Assembly: GCA_910592205.1 (NCBI GenBank)
Contig: CAJVPJ010000359.1
Coordinates: 1 to 27,262, forward strand
DNA from: Paraglomus occultum
Lineage: Eukaryota; Glomeromycota; Glomeromycetes; Paraglomerales; Paraglomeraceae
DNA: 27,262 bases
Direction of reading: 5' to 3'
The notes under the pieces are model-generated. The model did not search any database. It had not been told where the DNA came from and was given only the letters and a program-made list of their open reading frames with translations. Of the stretch, positions 17,926 to 27,262 are shown in pieces (the stretch's first letter is position 1; the number at the start of each line of letters is the position of its first letter). The position numbers and the translations under genes are program-made.

Positions 17926-18208
17926 ACGTTAGATAAGATGTATTAGGACCGGTGATAGATTCTTCTTCGCAGCAAAACGATGTGGTCACGTGTATGTCGG
18001 AGTGACGATAAGTCACGAGTTGTCGTTAGATCAATAGACGCGTAATTTAATCGATCTCTAAATCAAAACACTTCTCCAACTCTAACACTACATCTTTCAG
18101 TCCTTTATTGCGCCAAACTTGGGTATAGCATAAAACATTTATCCTACTAGATCTACTCCTTTTATCAAAGGCTTTTCTAACCAACCTGTTTATATATTTA
18201 ATCAGTAT
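17926..18208. other. Spacer
   Basis: No gene is seen between the calcium-pump fragment and the next fragment. There is only a short inverted motif, GTCACGTG...AGTCACGAG, around 17990-18020. Confidence 0.3.
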
Positions 18209-18656
18209 CTAATTATGGATGACAACAGGATAGGAAATAGTATGATTTTTTATTGTAGAATTTAAAGAACCGTTGCCAACCTTCTGAGAAATGAGGGTCC
18301 GCCGCCGTCCGGTACATGGTGCAGTGCCAATTGTCAACCTTCTGAGGAATGAAGGTCCGCCGTGCGACGTCTGTGCAGTCAAATATTCCATGTCATCGAA
18401 CTGACTGTAATCACCCATATGAATATACAATCTAAAAGGATTTAAACGTATCCGTTTATGTGCTCCATATTGGAAGCCCATGGTAGTATCTAAAATTACC
18501 AACAAAGAGAGCAGGTGTGTTATTTATTACTTGAGCACCACCTAATATTGATTTTGTATGGAATGCAGTATTAGTTAATATCTTGTATCGTTTAATATCT
18601 TGTATCATTTGATATTGCGTACAACTAAATCTCTTTGCAATAGATTTTATACACAC
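18209..18656 (-). pseudogene. Unrecognised coding fragment in two frames
   Basis: A minus-strand frame from the ATG at 18656 (MCIKSIAKRFSCTQYQMIQD... NTAFHTKSILGGAQ) runs into the stop at 18456. An overlapping frame from 18505 (DTTMGFQYGAHKRIRLNPFR, LYIHMGDYSQFDDMEYLTAQ) continues to 18209. The join near 18480-18500 looks like a one-base shift in one ancestral gene. Neither part is recognised. The last 80 codons cover a tandem duplication (18277-18362), so the C-terminal part may not be genuine coding. Confidence 0.35.
18277..18362. repeat. Two 28-bp direct repeats, 58 bp apart
   Basis: CAACCTTCTGAGAAATGAGG and the following gtccgccg at 18277-18304 recur at 18335-18362 with two mismatches. 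The bases between (gccaattgt) also resemble the bases before the first copy, so this is a small tandem duplication. Confidence 0.7.
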
Positions 18657-18701
18657 CCCAGGAATTCAACAAAAATACCAAGTACAAATAGATATTGCTG
18701 A

Positions 18702-19267
18702 TGGGATGAACGTGGAAAATATCGAGGCATTTTACGACTGATGGCTATTTTCCATGTAAGGACTCCCTATTGAGTTAGTATTAGACAGTTTATACACAAT
18801 TAATCCCTAAATCATCATTTGTCTTCAGGATGAACTGCTCAAACAAGCATCAGTTATGGAAGAGTTAGAGCAAACATTACTACGTGGCAAAGGTTTAAAA
18901 GTCCGCGATGTGCTTCGATTGCCATTTTGAATACACTCATGTCTACATTTCAATTATTCCAGGTATACTTAATGTATCATATCTATCGCTATTACTATGT
19001 GTAATCACATTATTCATTCAAATTTTAATTGCTTTTGGTTTCCTTCCTTCCTATCTTTTGAATGATGTTTGGATGTATTTGCATGCCTGGCAATCATCAC
19101 ATGAAGAATCACGATCGAACTATCGACGCATTCCAGATGGTCCTGCGCGAAAAGGCCGTTATATCGTGAAAACTCGATATAGCGGATCTCTCGATATAAC
19201 GGAGAAAAAGGGCCGGAACCGTGTATCACTATTGCTGCGGAATTTGGAAACGGCACGGAGATTGTAA
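18702..19267 (+). CDS. Tentative membrane protein, 3' part, unrecognised
   Basis: Three phase-consistent exons are proposed: 18702-18755 (partial, GKYRGILRLMAIFH), 18829-18892 (DELLKQASVMEELEQTLLRG) and 18963-19267 (ILNVSYLSLLLCVITLFIQI...). The introns of 73 and 70 nt have good boundaries (gtaagg...cttcag; gttta...ttccag). The last exon has one strong membrane helix (about 24 residues) followed by LPSYLLNDVWMYLHAW. In frame, the first exon is closed upstream by TGA at 18699-18701, so the start is missing or lost; another frame upstream (GIQQKYQVQIDIADGMNVEN) also looks coding, hinting at a frameshift. The C-terminal 40 residues come from a transposon-like inverted repeat. No family is recognised; it could be a truncated gene. 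Confidence 0.4.
19156..19202. mobile_element. Inverted-repeat end resembling a Tc1/pogo-type terminus
   Basis: CCGTTATATCG (19156-19166) and CGATATAACGG (19192-19202) are perfect 11-bp inverted repeats. Between them, CTCGATATAGCGG (19173-19185) is a near-direct repeat of CTCGATATAACGG (19190-19202). Repeated TATATCG/CGATATA arms are typical of termini or MITEs of pogo/Tigger-type elements; the assignment is inference and only this short piece is seen. Confidence 0.45.
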
Positions 19268-20341
19268 ATAATCTCTCCACAATGTATTGATCTACCGAGA
19301 ATGTAAGTTATGTCAATATGCACTTTTTCGGTTATCAAAATCAATTGTTACATTGGTTTGAATCTTCAAAAAGTAATTTAACACTTTTTTTACTATTACT
19401 AGTCGTCTCATAATATATTAATATGGTAAGATTAGTATACATATTAATAACATTACATTAAATAGTCAATATTTACTTGATATCAATAGGAAATTGCATA
19501 CACTTACTTTTTGTGTAAAGAGAAGGAAATAAAATGGATTGACTTATCTCGAACGGACGTTGTAAAATGATAATAACTCAACCGAGAAAAAGGCAATTTA
19601 GTATTGGGAAATTTTCTAAGATCAAGCAGATTAACGTTAATATACTGTTTTCAGGTCCATTTGTTTAATGTTTAGAACATACAAAAGACTTATATTTATA
19701 GTTGCAATCTTAATAATTACAAATAATTATAATTACTTGTTTTTATCATTGTTTCAAATGAACTTTACGATTACCGGCAAAAGGTACTTGACAATCAACT
19801 TTTTCTTCGAAAACCTATACTACTGCATATTGATCGTCAAGCTGTTGTTTAGTGAGCGTTAGTATTAATATTAGATTCACAGCATTTTTGCATTCTTTGC
19901 TTTTGATCATATAGTCTTTATTTTGAATGTTTAATATCGCTCATATGAATTGGGACATGAAAAATAATCAAGATAAGTATTAGTCTAATTAATATTAATA
20001 TATATCGCTTATTGCAACACATTTACAAGATGCGATTATCCTGAAATCGAGTCTCAAAGCAAGAATGCATACTTTCTTTGGATGAATAAGCATTGTTATT
20101 ACTACCATACGATGTTTCCAGATGGCTGTATTAGGTACGTGCAATATGGTATCAAATACCGAAAACCGAGTATTTAATTAATCAATTAAATTGCCACAAT
20201 TTTTACTAATACTAAATGAATTCTGTGGTCAGACCAATAAGGGCAATCCCGGCATTATTACCGTGTTGATGACACAATCAACCTATTTACATTTACTTAA
20301 AAACCAACCATTTATCCTGTCCTCTTGTCAATAGCGGACCG
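19268..20341. other. AT-rich spacer
   Basis: No supported gene. A 64-residue ATG frame at 19668-19862 is almost entirely I/L/F/Y/N from AT-rich codons and has no domain; it is probably chance. No RNA gene was recognised. Confidence 0.35.
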
Positions 20342-20344
20342 TTT

Positions 20345-20545
20345 GATGGTTACGCAAGCAATGCGAATATGTGTCTACAGAAAGAAGCGTAATTCGCATT
20401 GTCAACAAGCGTTTCGTGCGTTTTTTAGACGTGCTCAAGATTTCATACCCATTTACTGCAACGTCAAATAAACGTTGGATTTGCCAAGACGAGGAGTTTA
20501 CAAGAGCTATTCGGTTCTGGTACAATGTCAGTGATTCAATATGAT
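20345..20545 (+). other. Coding-like open stretch without a start
   Basis: A plus-strand frame of 66 codons runs from just after a TGA to TGA at about 20543-20545, reading WLRKQCEYVSTERSVIRIVN..., then ISYPFTATSNKRWICQDEEF and TRAIRFWYNVSDSI. It has balanced composition and several Trp/Cys, unlike chance AT-rich frames, but no in-frame ATG and no clear splice acceptor. The opposite strand is also open. It may be a gene remnant or an exon of an unseen gene. Confidence 0.25.
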
Positions 20546-21161
20546 GCGTGTTGATTATGTTAAAGCGTTAACGTGTTGTTCATTCATACAGCGCAGGAGT
20601 TTATAGAAAGTATTGACACTTTTTTTTCGTTTGTTGTCTAATTATTAAGACTTGTGCATGCAGATCTGGGGGGAGAAAACCGTAATTGTGGAAGATTATA
20701 AGCTTTATTAGTAATACACATATTTATCAAGATCGTGACGGCAAGGCAATTCACACCTTCGGTAAGTTTTCATTACTTATTGAGCATTAATTATGAAACA
20801 GATGGAATGGGTGTTTCGTGTTGGAATTAACATCAGCGTATAATTTGTAAAGCTGGTTTTATTAGTAAAGGTCTTTAGGCTGCAAATTGCAAATTCTCAT
20901 AGATGCAATTGGTTTTTACGATTGAGTAAAAGCGAAATTAATGAATTACCCTTTTTTTTTTCACCAACAATGTTAGACATCAGTGAGGGCGAAGTTTTAA
21001 CGATCTGATCACTTTCACTCTTCCGAATACCCAATTTTTATCGCCATTACCCTATTTTCCACTATTTGTCTATTTCGCATCTTTTGGCCTTTTCATCTTT
21101 CTATCATTACTAAGATAGCCTCAACATATCCTCATTCTCTCCCATTCGTTGCAACATTCTA
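20546..21161. other. Spacer and 5' leader of the RhoGEF gene
   Basis: No gene is seen. A T/A-tract at 20950-20963 and a pyrimidine-rich stretch (ttttcatctttctatcatt, about 21085-21107) precede the ATG at 21162, in keeping with a fungal promoter and leader. Confidence 0.35.
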
Positions 21162-24100
21162 ATGGACAGCCGAGTAACACAATCTAATTCACGCCCACCG
21201 ACAAAACCGAAACCCGCTAACTTATCGGCAGTTCCTAACAAAAAGTCTTCTTTTGACGCCGAGACAGACTCTTCACGCTCTTCATCAAACCATTTAACAG
21301 TCAAGAAAGTCTCAACAACGAAAGGACCAAACGTAAATAGACTATCTAGTGTATTCGAAAATGCAAGTTCTTCAAATGCAACATCAGATGTTGTCGCGAG
21401 AGGAACGGGAAGAGGAAGAGGAAGGGGTAAAGTTGGAAGTGGTAAAGGCAATATTGGTGTTGCCAGAGCGAACGGGGCGAACGGAGCGAATGGAGCGAAC
21501 AGAGAGACTGCACAGAAGAAACAGATTGGCATTGAGCTGGAGAAAGGAAATGGCGTAAAAAATGGCAATATAAAAAAGGAAGCCAGTAAACCTAAAGGGT
21601 CAGAAAATGTCGACATAGATGATTCGGCGTTAAACTTTAGTGACATTAAAGCAAGATTTCAGAAAGAAAAGAATCTTGATGAAAGGAAGGTAAGTCGATC
21701 ACAAAGCTAAGATTAGGGGTGATTCAAGATGGTTTTACTTCACGTGAATAGGTATCTAGAAGGGGAAGGGAAATAATTGTGATTTCATCTATTTCGATGC
21801 TTACTCGCTCTATCAACTGACACAGAATGCTTTACCAAATAAGAAGCCATATGTTCCGTCACGAGCAGATACGAGTCGGTTGGCTACGCCACCATCAACG
21901 TCTTCTTCAGCTTCGAAGACTGGTAAAGTAGAGCTTGCTTGTGCGTAATTTTGCTGCTCTTTCGATTATTTTTTCTCCTCTTATTTACTATTTTTTTCAT
22001 TCTTGTTGTTAGGGCATAAAAAACCCGTAGTTCAAAAATCTCCACCACCAAATCAGTTTTCTTATGAAAGCGATGCAGACGATTCTACTTCAGACGATAT
22101 GGTGATAGTTGAAGCTAGCAGTAAAAATCATAAACAAGCAAACGGTGTTCCAATTGTAAAGTTATCGTCAAAAGAGACTGCCAAAAACCATTCGTCGCCT
22201 AGCAAGATAAGAGGAAGAGGCTCCTCGACAGATTATAGTAGTACTTCAGAAAAGGACGATGCAATTTTATCTATAGACGACTTTGCAGCAACGAGGCAAA
22301 GTATAGCAGAACAACTTCATGGCACATTTACATCAAGTACCACATATACCTCTTACATCAACCCTCCGTCTCGTTCTTCTTCAAAATCCTCTTCTATTTC
22401 GTATTCTCGTAGATCTGTGACCCCACCTTCCCATCCTACCTATGCCTCATCATCTTCAACGATAGCACAGCTAGACACGCCTACCAGCGAATATTGTTCA
22501 TCATTAGACGATACTTTCGTTACACAGGAAGACTTGGGTCTTGAGAAAGAGATAGATTTAGAGTTTGAGAAAGAGACGAAACGGAGAAAGCAGTTGTGGA
22601 ATGTTATAAGAGAATTAGTAGAAACTGAGGGACTCTTTTTAAATGATATGTACTTGCTCAAAGAGGTAAATGAATATAGGAATTTGAAACGTGTCTGCAG
22701 CAATTGCCTTCTAGTCTTCCGTTCTCTGGATTCTTACTGGCGCGCACTTTTTCATGTTTACGTTCTTCTCATTATCCTCATATCCGTTTTGATAGGTCTA
22801 CTACATTCAAGCCCGTGACATTCCAATATTTAATCCATACGATCTTAAAGTAGTTTTTGGTAACCTTACCGACATTATAGACTTTTCCGATACGTTTTAT
22901 GAATTACTTCAAGCAGCTACAGGAAATGATGATTTGGAGGACACAGAAAGTCATTTATTAGAGGAAAATGATGGTACTTGGATTGGAGAAGCTTTTGTAA
23001 AAATGGTAATGGTTTTAAAGGATTATCGCTGAAAGTCTTTGTGTAATGAAAGCCTTCCGTTTGATTTGCAGAGTGATTTAGAAAAAAACAATCGTATGCA
23101 TGCGCATGATTATTTTGATACTTTGACATTGATACCAGCTGTTTAAATCTTCCCCTTCCCTCTTTTTTTCTTTACAGTTAGATAGCAAAGAAGACTTGTC
23201 AGGAAACTACAACAGAATGGAAGCCACTTATGGCGAATATTGTAAACGACACGAAAGTGCTGTTGCCAAATTACAGGAACTTGAGAATAACGAAATCGTG
23301 CAAGGGTTTTTACAGGTTTGCAGTTAAAAAAAGACGACAATTTAACTGCGCTATTATTCCGCGTAGCGCTACTTTGTAACGATTTGTTGCTGTATTATTA
23401 GAAATGCCAAGAACAATGCGAAGGACGAACACGAAGTTGGGATATTGCAAGTTTATTAATTAAACCCGTCCAGCGCGTATTGAAATATCCATTATTATTA
23501 CAGGTAATCAGCGTATAGCTTACGTAACTGATTTATTTGTTGATTCTGATATACATTAATTTGCACTTGTAGTTCTAACTAAACTTATTTACCTTTTTCT
23601 TAATCCGTTATCCCTCTTTCCCAATGTATAATATAATCTAATCCAGCAAATCCTCCAACTTACAAAACCCTCACATCCAGACTATGGGCAATTAAAACAC
23701 GCCTTTGACGAAATGCAAAAGGTGGCTGAACGTATCAATGACATTAAAAGAAGAAAAGACATTGTAGAGAAAATAGTTGGATCCAAGAAGAGGAATGATG
23801 GAGATATAGTTCGTGGATTTACAAAAACATTGACTAGAAGAAAGCAAATACTTAGACACATGACCGGATTAGCAAAGCCTACAGAGGATGAACTGTATAT
23901 CGCGTACGTGGACAAGTTTAAGCATTGGGAGCAGCAAGGAGTTTTATTGCAGAAGAACGTTAAGGATTGGGTTAAGAGCGTTAAGCGTAAGTACTTTATT
24001 ATGTGAAGGATAAAGTGAATTTTCGAAGTGTGTTGGCGTCAAAATATTAATGTAAGATACAACAGACATTTACTCATTTTTGTGGTTTATTGGCTGATAT

Positions 24101-25838
24101 TCGCATTTTGTCTTTAATAGAATACTTTGAAGATCAAAATCGTATAGCATCCACAATAGAAGACTTTTATGTAATGGGACTTCCAGGAAATAAACGCCCT
24201 GAGCAATTGAAGCGTATGGCAGAATACAGAAGAATCATTAAAGAGCTTCCTTCATCCTGTGGAAAAGAAATGGTAAGGGTTGCCATAGTATCGAGAAAGA
24301 TGAACTACGTTCATCAGCATCTGTTTGTAACTATTTTATCAACAATTCAATTGGTATTAAGCTAGCTATTGTATTTGCAGGAAGAGGCGATAAAAAAGTA
24401 TATATATCCGAAATTAGAAACGTTCATGGATCGATTCAAAGCTCCAACAGCTGTCATGAAAAAGAGAGAAAAGAAGGTGCTTGATTTTGAACGAGCAGAA
24501 TCAATAAAAGAAAAGGGTGATACGGTGAGTTATTGGTTGGGTGTTAATACTAATTTAGAATAGCAGAATCCTTTCATATAAATCTATATTTATCGACTGA
24601 TATTAATACTTTACTTTATTCACGAAAAACCGTTTGTTCTTACATTCCAATTACTCACGTAGCCTGATAAGGCCTTACAAGAATCCGCAGACGCTTTCAC
24701 TTCGATCTCACTACAACTGCATGAAGAACTTCCAAAATTTTTTGAATTTATGCGTCAATTTTTTAACATTATAGTTGAAGACTTTGCCAGAATTCAAGCG
24801 CAGTTTTATCGACAAATGGGGATGGAATTTAGGCAGTATTTTTACAAGTATATTGAACAAGAAGCATTAGAGTATGTGTCTAATGATCGGGAACTGGTGA
24901 TAAGAGAATTTGACGTGGTAACAGAATATGGAGATAAAATGTTGGAAATAGAGAGCAGATTGAGTATGTTTGTGTTGTGTAATCAGAGCAATGGTGAGTT
25001 TGTGATTTTATTTTCGCGAACGCAATGAACGTGTGAGGGTATCTTCTTTTATCTTATGAATTCGTCTCAATATTTCTTCAATCGATGCAAATTTATTTTT
25101 AGGATCTCCAATCGAAGACACAGATGATCGAGGACGCAAGATGAGACGTAAACCGTCTCACTCAGATACCTTAACTTCTCAAGCCTCCGTAAATTCACGG
25201 AAAAGATCAGGTAAGAATGAGTAGAGTGAGTTAATATTCAATTACAGTACTTTTTATCTTACAATTATTGTTACCCCTCGCTTTGCCACCTTACATCCAC
25301 TTGTACAACAGTGTCCACAGACCCAAAGAGACGTGGAGGGATGGTTGGACCTGATCGTACATCCTGGCGATCTTCGTCATCGACCAAATTTGGCCTTGAC
25401 AAAATAAACGATGAAGTGATCAACCCGTTTGATGATGATATGCAGTATGGACATCGAAAATACGCGACCGATGGGGCTGTACCGTTGAACAGAACTCTAT
25501 CTTATCCGACATCAGCATCCACGACATCATACACTGACCTTCCTCCCTATACGGAAACAATCGTATCTAACATTACTTCTTCGGATGACGACGATGACAT
25601 TTTCCACGACACATTGACTGGAGAAGAGGGTCCAACGTCTACCGAACTTCGTGTACCATTTCTCGTTGCTACGTTATATCGTTATAAGACAAAAGAAAAG
25701 AACATGCTGTCATTTGAGGCTCATACGCTGTTGAAGGTCATACATATTGACGAGAAAGGGGAATGGTGGTTTGCCGTTAATGAAGATACTGGGGAAAGGG
25801 GTTGGGTCGATGTTGCACTAACAGAGAAGCTCAGTTAG
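21162..25838 (+). CDS. RhoGEF with DH, BAR and SH3 domains (Tuba/DNMBP-like)
   Basis: There are twelve exons: 21162-21689, 21826-21922, 22013-22665, 22796-23005, 23178-23315, 23402-23503, 23647-23986, 24121-24272, 24381-24524, 24663-24993, 25103-25210 and 25312-25838. All boundaries are GT-AG and the exons join in one frame to 1109 residues. Residues 1-390 are disordered, Ser-rich, with RGRGRG (about 85) and a GANGANGAN repeat (about 105). Residues about 395-615 form the DH (Dbl homology) domain: NVIRELVETEGLFLNDMYLL (CR1), then SLLIKPVQRVLKYPLLL (CR3). Residues about 630-895 form an alpha-helical BAR-like domain (DKFKHWEQQGVLLQKN, DFARIQAQFYRQMG). About 1045-1105 is an SH3 domain (LVATLYRYKTKEKNMLSF, GEWWFAVNEDTGERGW). 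There is no PH domain; BAR replaces it, as in DNMBP/Tuba, which activates Cdc42 at curved membranes. The GTPase target is inferred. The SH3 lacks the usual C-terminal PxxY. Confidence 0.95.
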
Positions 25839-26111
25839 GAAAGGAAGCTGGTGGAATGAGTGAAAAAGAATGTGGTTTATTTTAGCTGGCATTAATTTTC
25901 GTGGTTTTATTAGGCATGCCAAGCAATATTGGTTATCGTCAGGTTAAGTTTGCTTGATAAACAGGTCGTTTATTGTATCTATAATTCTTTGATTATACTT
26001 TATTTATTTTCCTTTTCAACTTTCGAACTGGACTTTTGGTACTTTTAAACTAACTCATATGCTTATAAAACGGATGGGTAACTAATTATATTGTAACTTG
26101 TGGGATAAGGA
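25839..26111. terminator. 3' flank of the RhoGEF gene
   Basis: AT-rich 3' region with no ORF. Possible polyadenylation signals are tataaa-like strings near 26063, and T-rich runs at 25995-26035. Only composition supports this. Confidence 0.25.
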
Positions 26112-26549
26112 CTAGGACTGAATATCCTCCTCCCCTGAGTATTCTGATAAAGTATAGTTGTTGAGATTCTTATCCTTTTGAATTTGGATTTCAACAACTT
26201 GGATTAAAATAATATAATACATCGTATACTTGCGTGTTTTAAGTGTGAAAAGAAGTGGTTTATTCAATTCTATACAATTATACACAAAGCCCACTCGGCA
26301 CATTGTATCTGCGAATTTCCGCCGGCACACGTTCAGAACCTTTTGATCCCAACTCTTGTGTGCATTTTTCGAGGCTTTCCAATCCCATCGCATTGTCAAC
26401 CATTGACATCGAGAGAGAGAGAGAGAGAGAGCTTTCTTATCATCCTCTTTGATCAATTCCACAGCAACGTAGACGCCCCGACAGCAACACGACAATAAGA
26501 GTGGCATATTCCTGCCGAAATACCCTCTCCTTTTTAATAAAAATGACAC
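26112..26549 (-). CDS. Doubtful 145-codon ORF with a (CT)n run
   Basis: One minus-strand frame is open for 145 codons (VSFLLKRRGYFGRN... AVELIKEDDKKALS... LNNYTLSEYSGEED) but starts with GTG. From about 26410 an overlapping ATG frame reads MVDNAMGLESLEKCTQELGS and KGSERVPAEIRRYNVPSGLC, which looks more like real protein, and ends at about 26276. A (GA)n microsatellite at 26411-26431 sits exactly where the two frames would meet, so a slippage frameshift in one small Cys-containing protein is possible. No family is recognised. Confidence 0.25.
   Translation of the reverse strand: MSFLLKRRGYFGRNMPLLLSCCCRGVYVAVELIKEDDKKALSLSLSRCQWLTMRWDWKASKNAHKSWDQKVLNVCRRKFADTMCRVGFVYNCIELNKPLLFTLKTRKYTMYYIILIQVVEIQIQKDKNLNNYTLSEYSGEEDIQS
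26411..26431. repeat. (GA)n microsatellite
   Basis: About ten uninterrupted GA units. It encodes LSLSLS in the minus-strand frame around it. Confidence 0.85.
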
Positions 26550-27262
26550 ATATGTGGAAATGAAACGCTTAGTTCACGGACCGCATACGCCTATATAATT
26601 AATAGATATACATCGTCGTCAGCGACACTAGACTAATAGTCGATAAAAATCCCATTTAGTTTGACTTACTTTACGCATTTCCACGGAAATGATTCACCGT
26701 AATGCATAATTCTCTCCACAACCTCGAGATAGCAACTTATGCGATATTTAATCACTGAGGATAAACTCGCTGTCATAACTGTTTCCAGTAAGAATCCAGA
26801 TGCTGTAATAATAAATATTATCAGTGGCTGAAATAATAATTCTCTTATCTGCACGTGTGTCGCCATCACTGGACATAGTAACAACAACGATGTCATTCAT
26901 AGTACTATCTACACTGTCAGATAGACAAGACTCTGATCCTGATATCCATTACCTTCAGTGCTGTCTGTCTTTTAGCAAAATCCTATTATAAACTGTATGT
27001 CTTATACAATTTTATATAATGTATTTGATTGGGATATAATAATCAATACAAATACAAACTCTTCGTCTTTATAAAGTTTGGATTTGGAATTGTAATGCTA
27101 AAAAGTAAGTCGCCAAAATGGGCTGTACTCGGAAAAAAGTGACTCTAGGTGCTATTGGCCTAGGTTTATCGTTATAGATTAACAGTGCGAGAGTCATCCC
27201 CGTCGTTGATTGGTTATTGCCCGTGGAGCACTGATATTTTTGTAATTGGCGATGTTTATGTA
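26550..27262. other. Right-edge spacer
   Basis: No supported gene. A minus-strand frame at 26666-26896 (76 aa, hydrophobic) has no domain or splice context. Near the right edge, gattggttattg at 27209-27220 contains a reverse CCAAT box, possibly a promoter for a gene beyond the window. Confidence 0.3.

Noticed and set aside
19668-19862. 64-residue hydrophobic ORF
   Set aside because: Its composition is what AT-rich random sequence gives; no splice sites or homology signs.
21110-21646. Minus-strand 178-codon Phe/Pro/Leu-rich frame
   Set aside because: It is antisense to exon 1 of the RhoGEF gene, whose twelve exons join in phase.
1-27262. CRISPR array, bacterial operon, rRNA or riboswitch
   Set aside because: No regularly spaced identical repeats with unique spacers, no Shine-Dalgarno-led gene strings and no rRNA signatures; the genes are spliced and eukaryotic.

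Overview
The window looks like nuclear DNA from an arbuscular mycorrhizal fungus (Glomeromycotina, probably Rhizophagus or a close relative). It is strongly AT-rich, its genes carry many short introns (about 55-280 nt, mostly GT-AG), and the domain sets are typical eukaryotic-fungal (SUMO E2, UBX, DH-BAR-SH3). Lineage-style coiled-coil and short unknown proteins sit among decayed genes and small foldback repeats. The species call is inference; no marker gene is present.

Layout. 1-772 (-): a coiled-coil protein gene cut by the window edge. 993-1599 (-): a tentative small three-exon gene. 1690-2895 (+): a clear three-exon SAM plus NYN (PIN-like nuclease) gene. 3251-3404: a 154-bp foldback MITE-like element. 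3983-4749 (+) and 4709-5046 (-): two convergent unknown genes, each interrupted by a frameshift. 5465-6778 (+): a coiled-coil protein with one C-terminal membrane segment. 6779-8386: a repeat-rich spacer with a TACGTATCA array, several 13-nt hairpins and an 88-bp foldback. 8387-9180 (-): a decayed LINE-type reverse-transcriptase 3' end, almost without CpG, that ends in a perfect 30-bp palindrome. 9181-12106: mostly empty. 12107-13904 (+): a six-exon UAS-UBX protein of the FAF2/UBXD8 type. 13905-15878: no supported gene. 15879-17222 (-): a complete six-exon UBC9 gene. 17454-17922 (-): a Ca2+-ATPase pseudogene. 18209-18656 (-) and 18702-19267 (+): fragments or tentative genes, the second ending in a transposon-like inverted repeat. 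21162-25838 (+): a complete twelve-exon RhoGEF with DH, BAR and SH3 domains. 25839-27262: one doubtful ORF.

The three best genes (UBX, UBC9, RhoGEF) are housekeeping functions: ER/p97 protein quality control, SUMO conjugation and Rho-GTPase/membrane control. Nothing in the layout suggests that they work as one pathway. The left third is accessory, repeat-driven DNA.

The most unusual signal is a set of 13-nt perfect or wobble hairpins (5-bp stem, 3-nt loop), often followed directly by a second small hairpin. They lie both inside open reading frames and in spacers. They resemble in form the double-hairpin elements known from some fungal mitochondrial DNAs and the coding palindromic elements of Rickettsia. 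Whether a nuclear family of this kind has been described could not be checked here.
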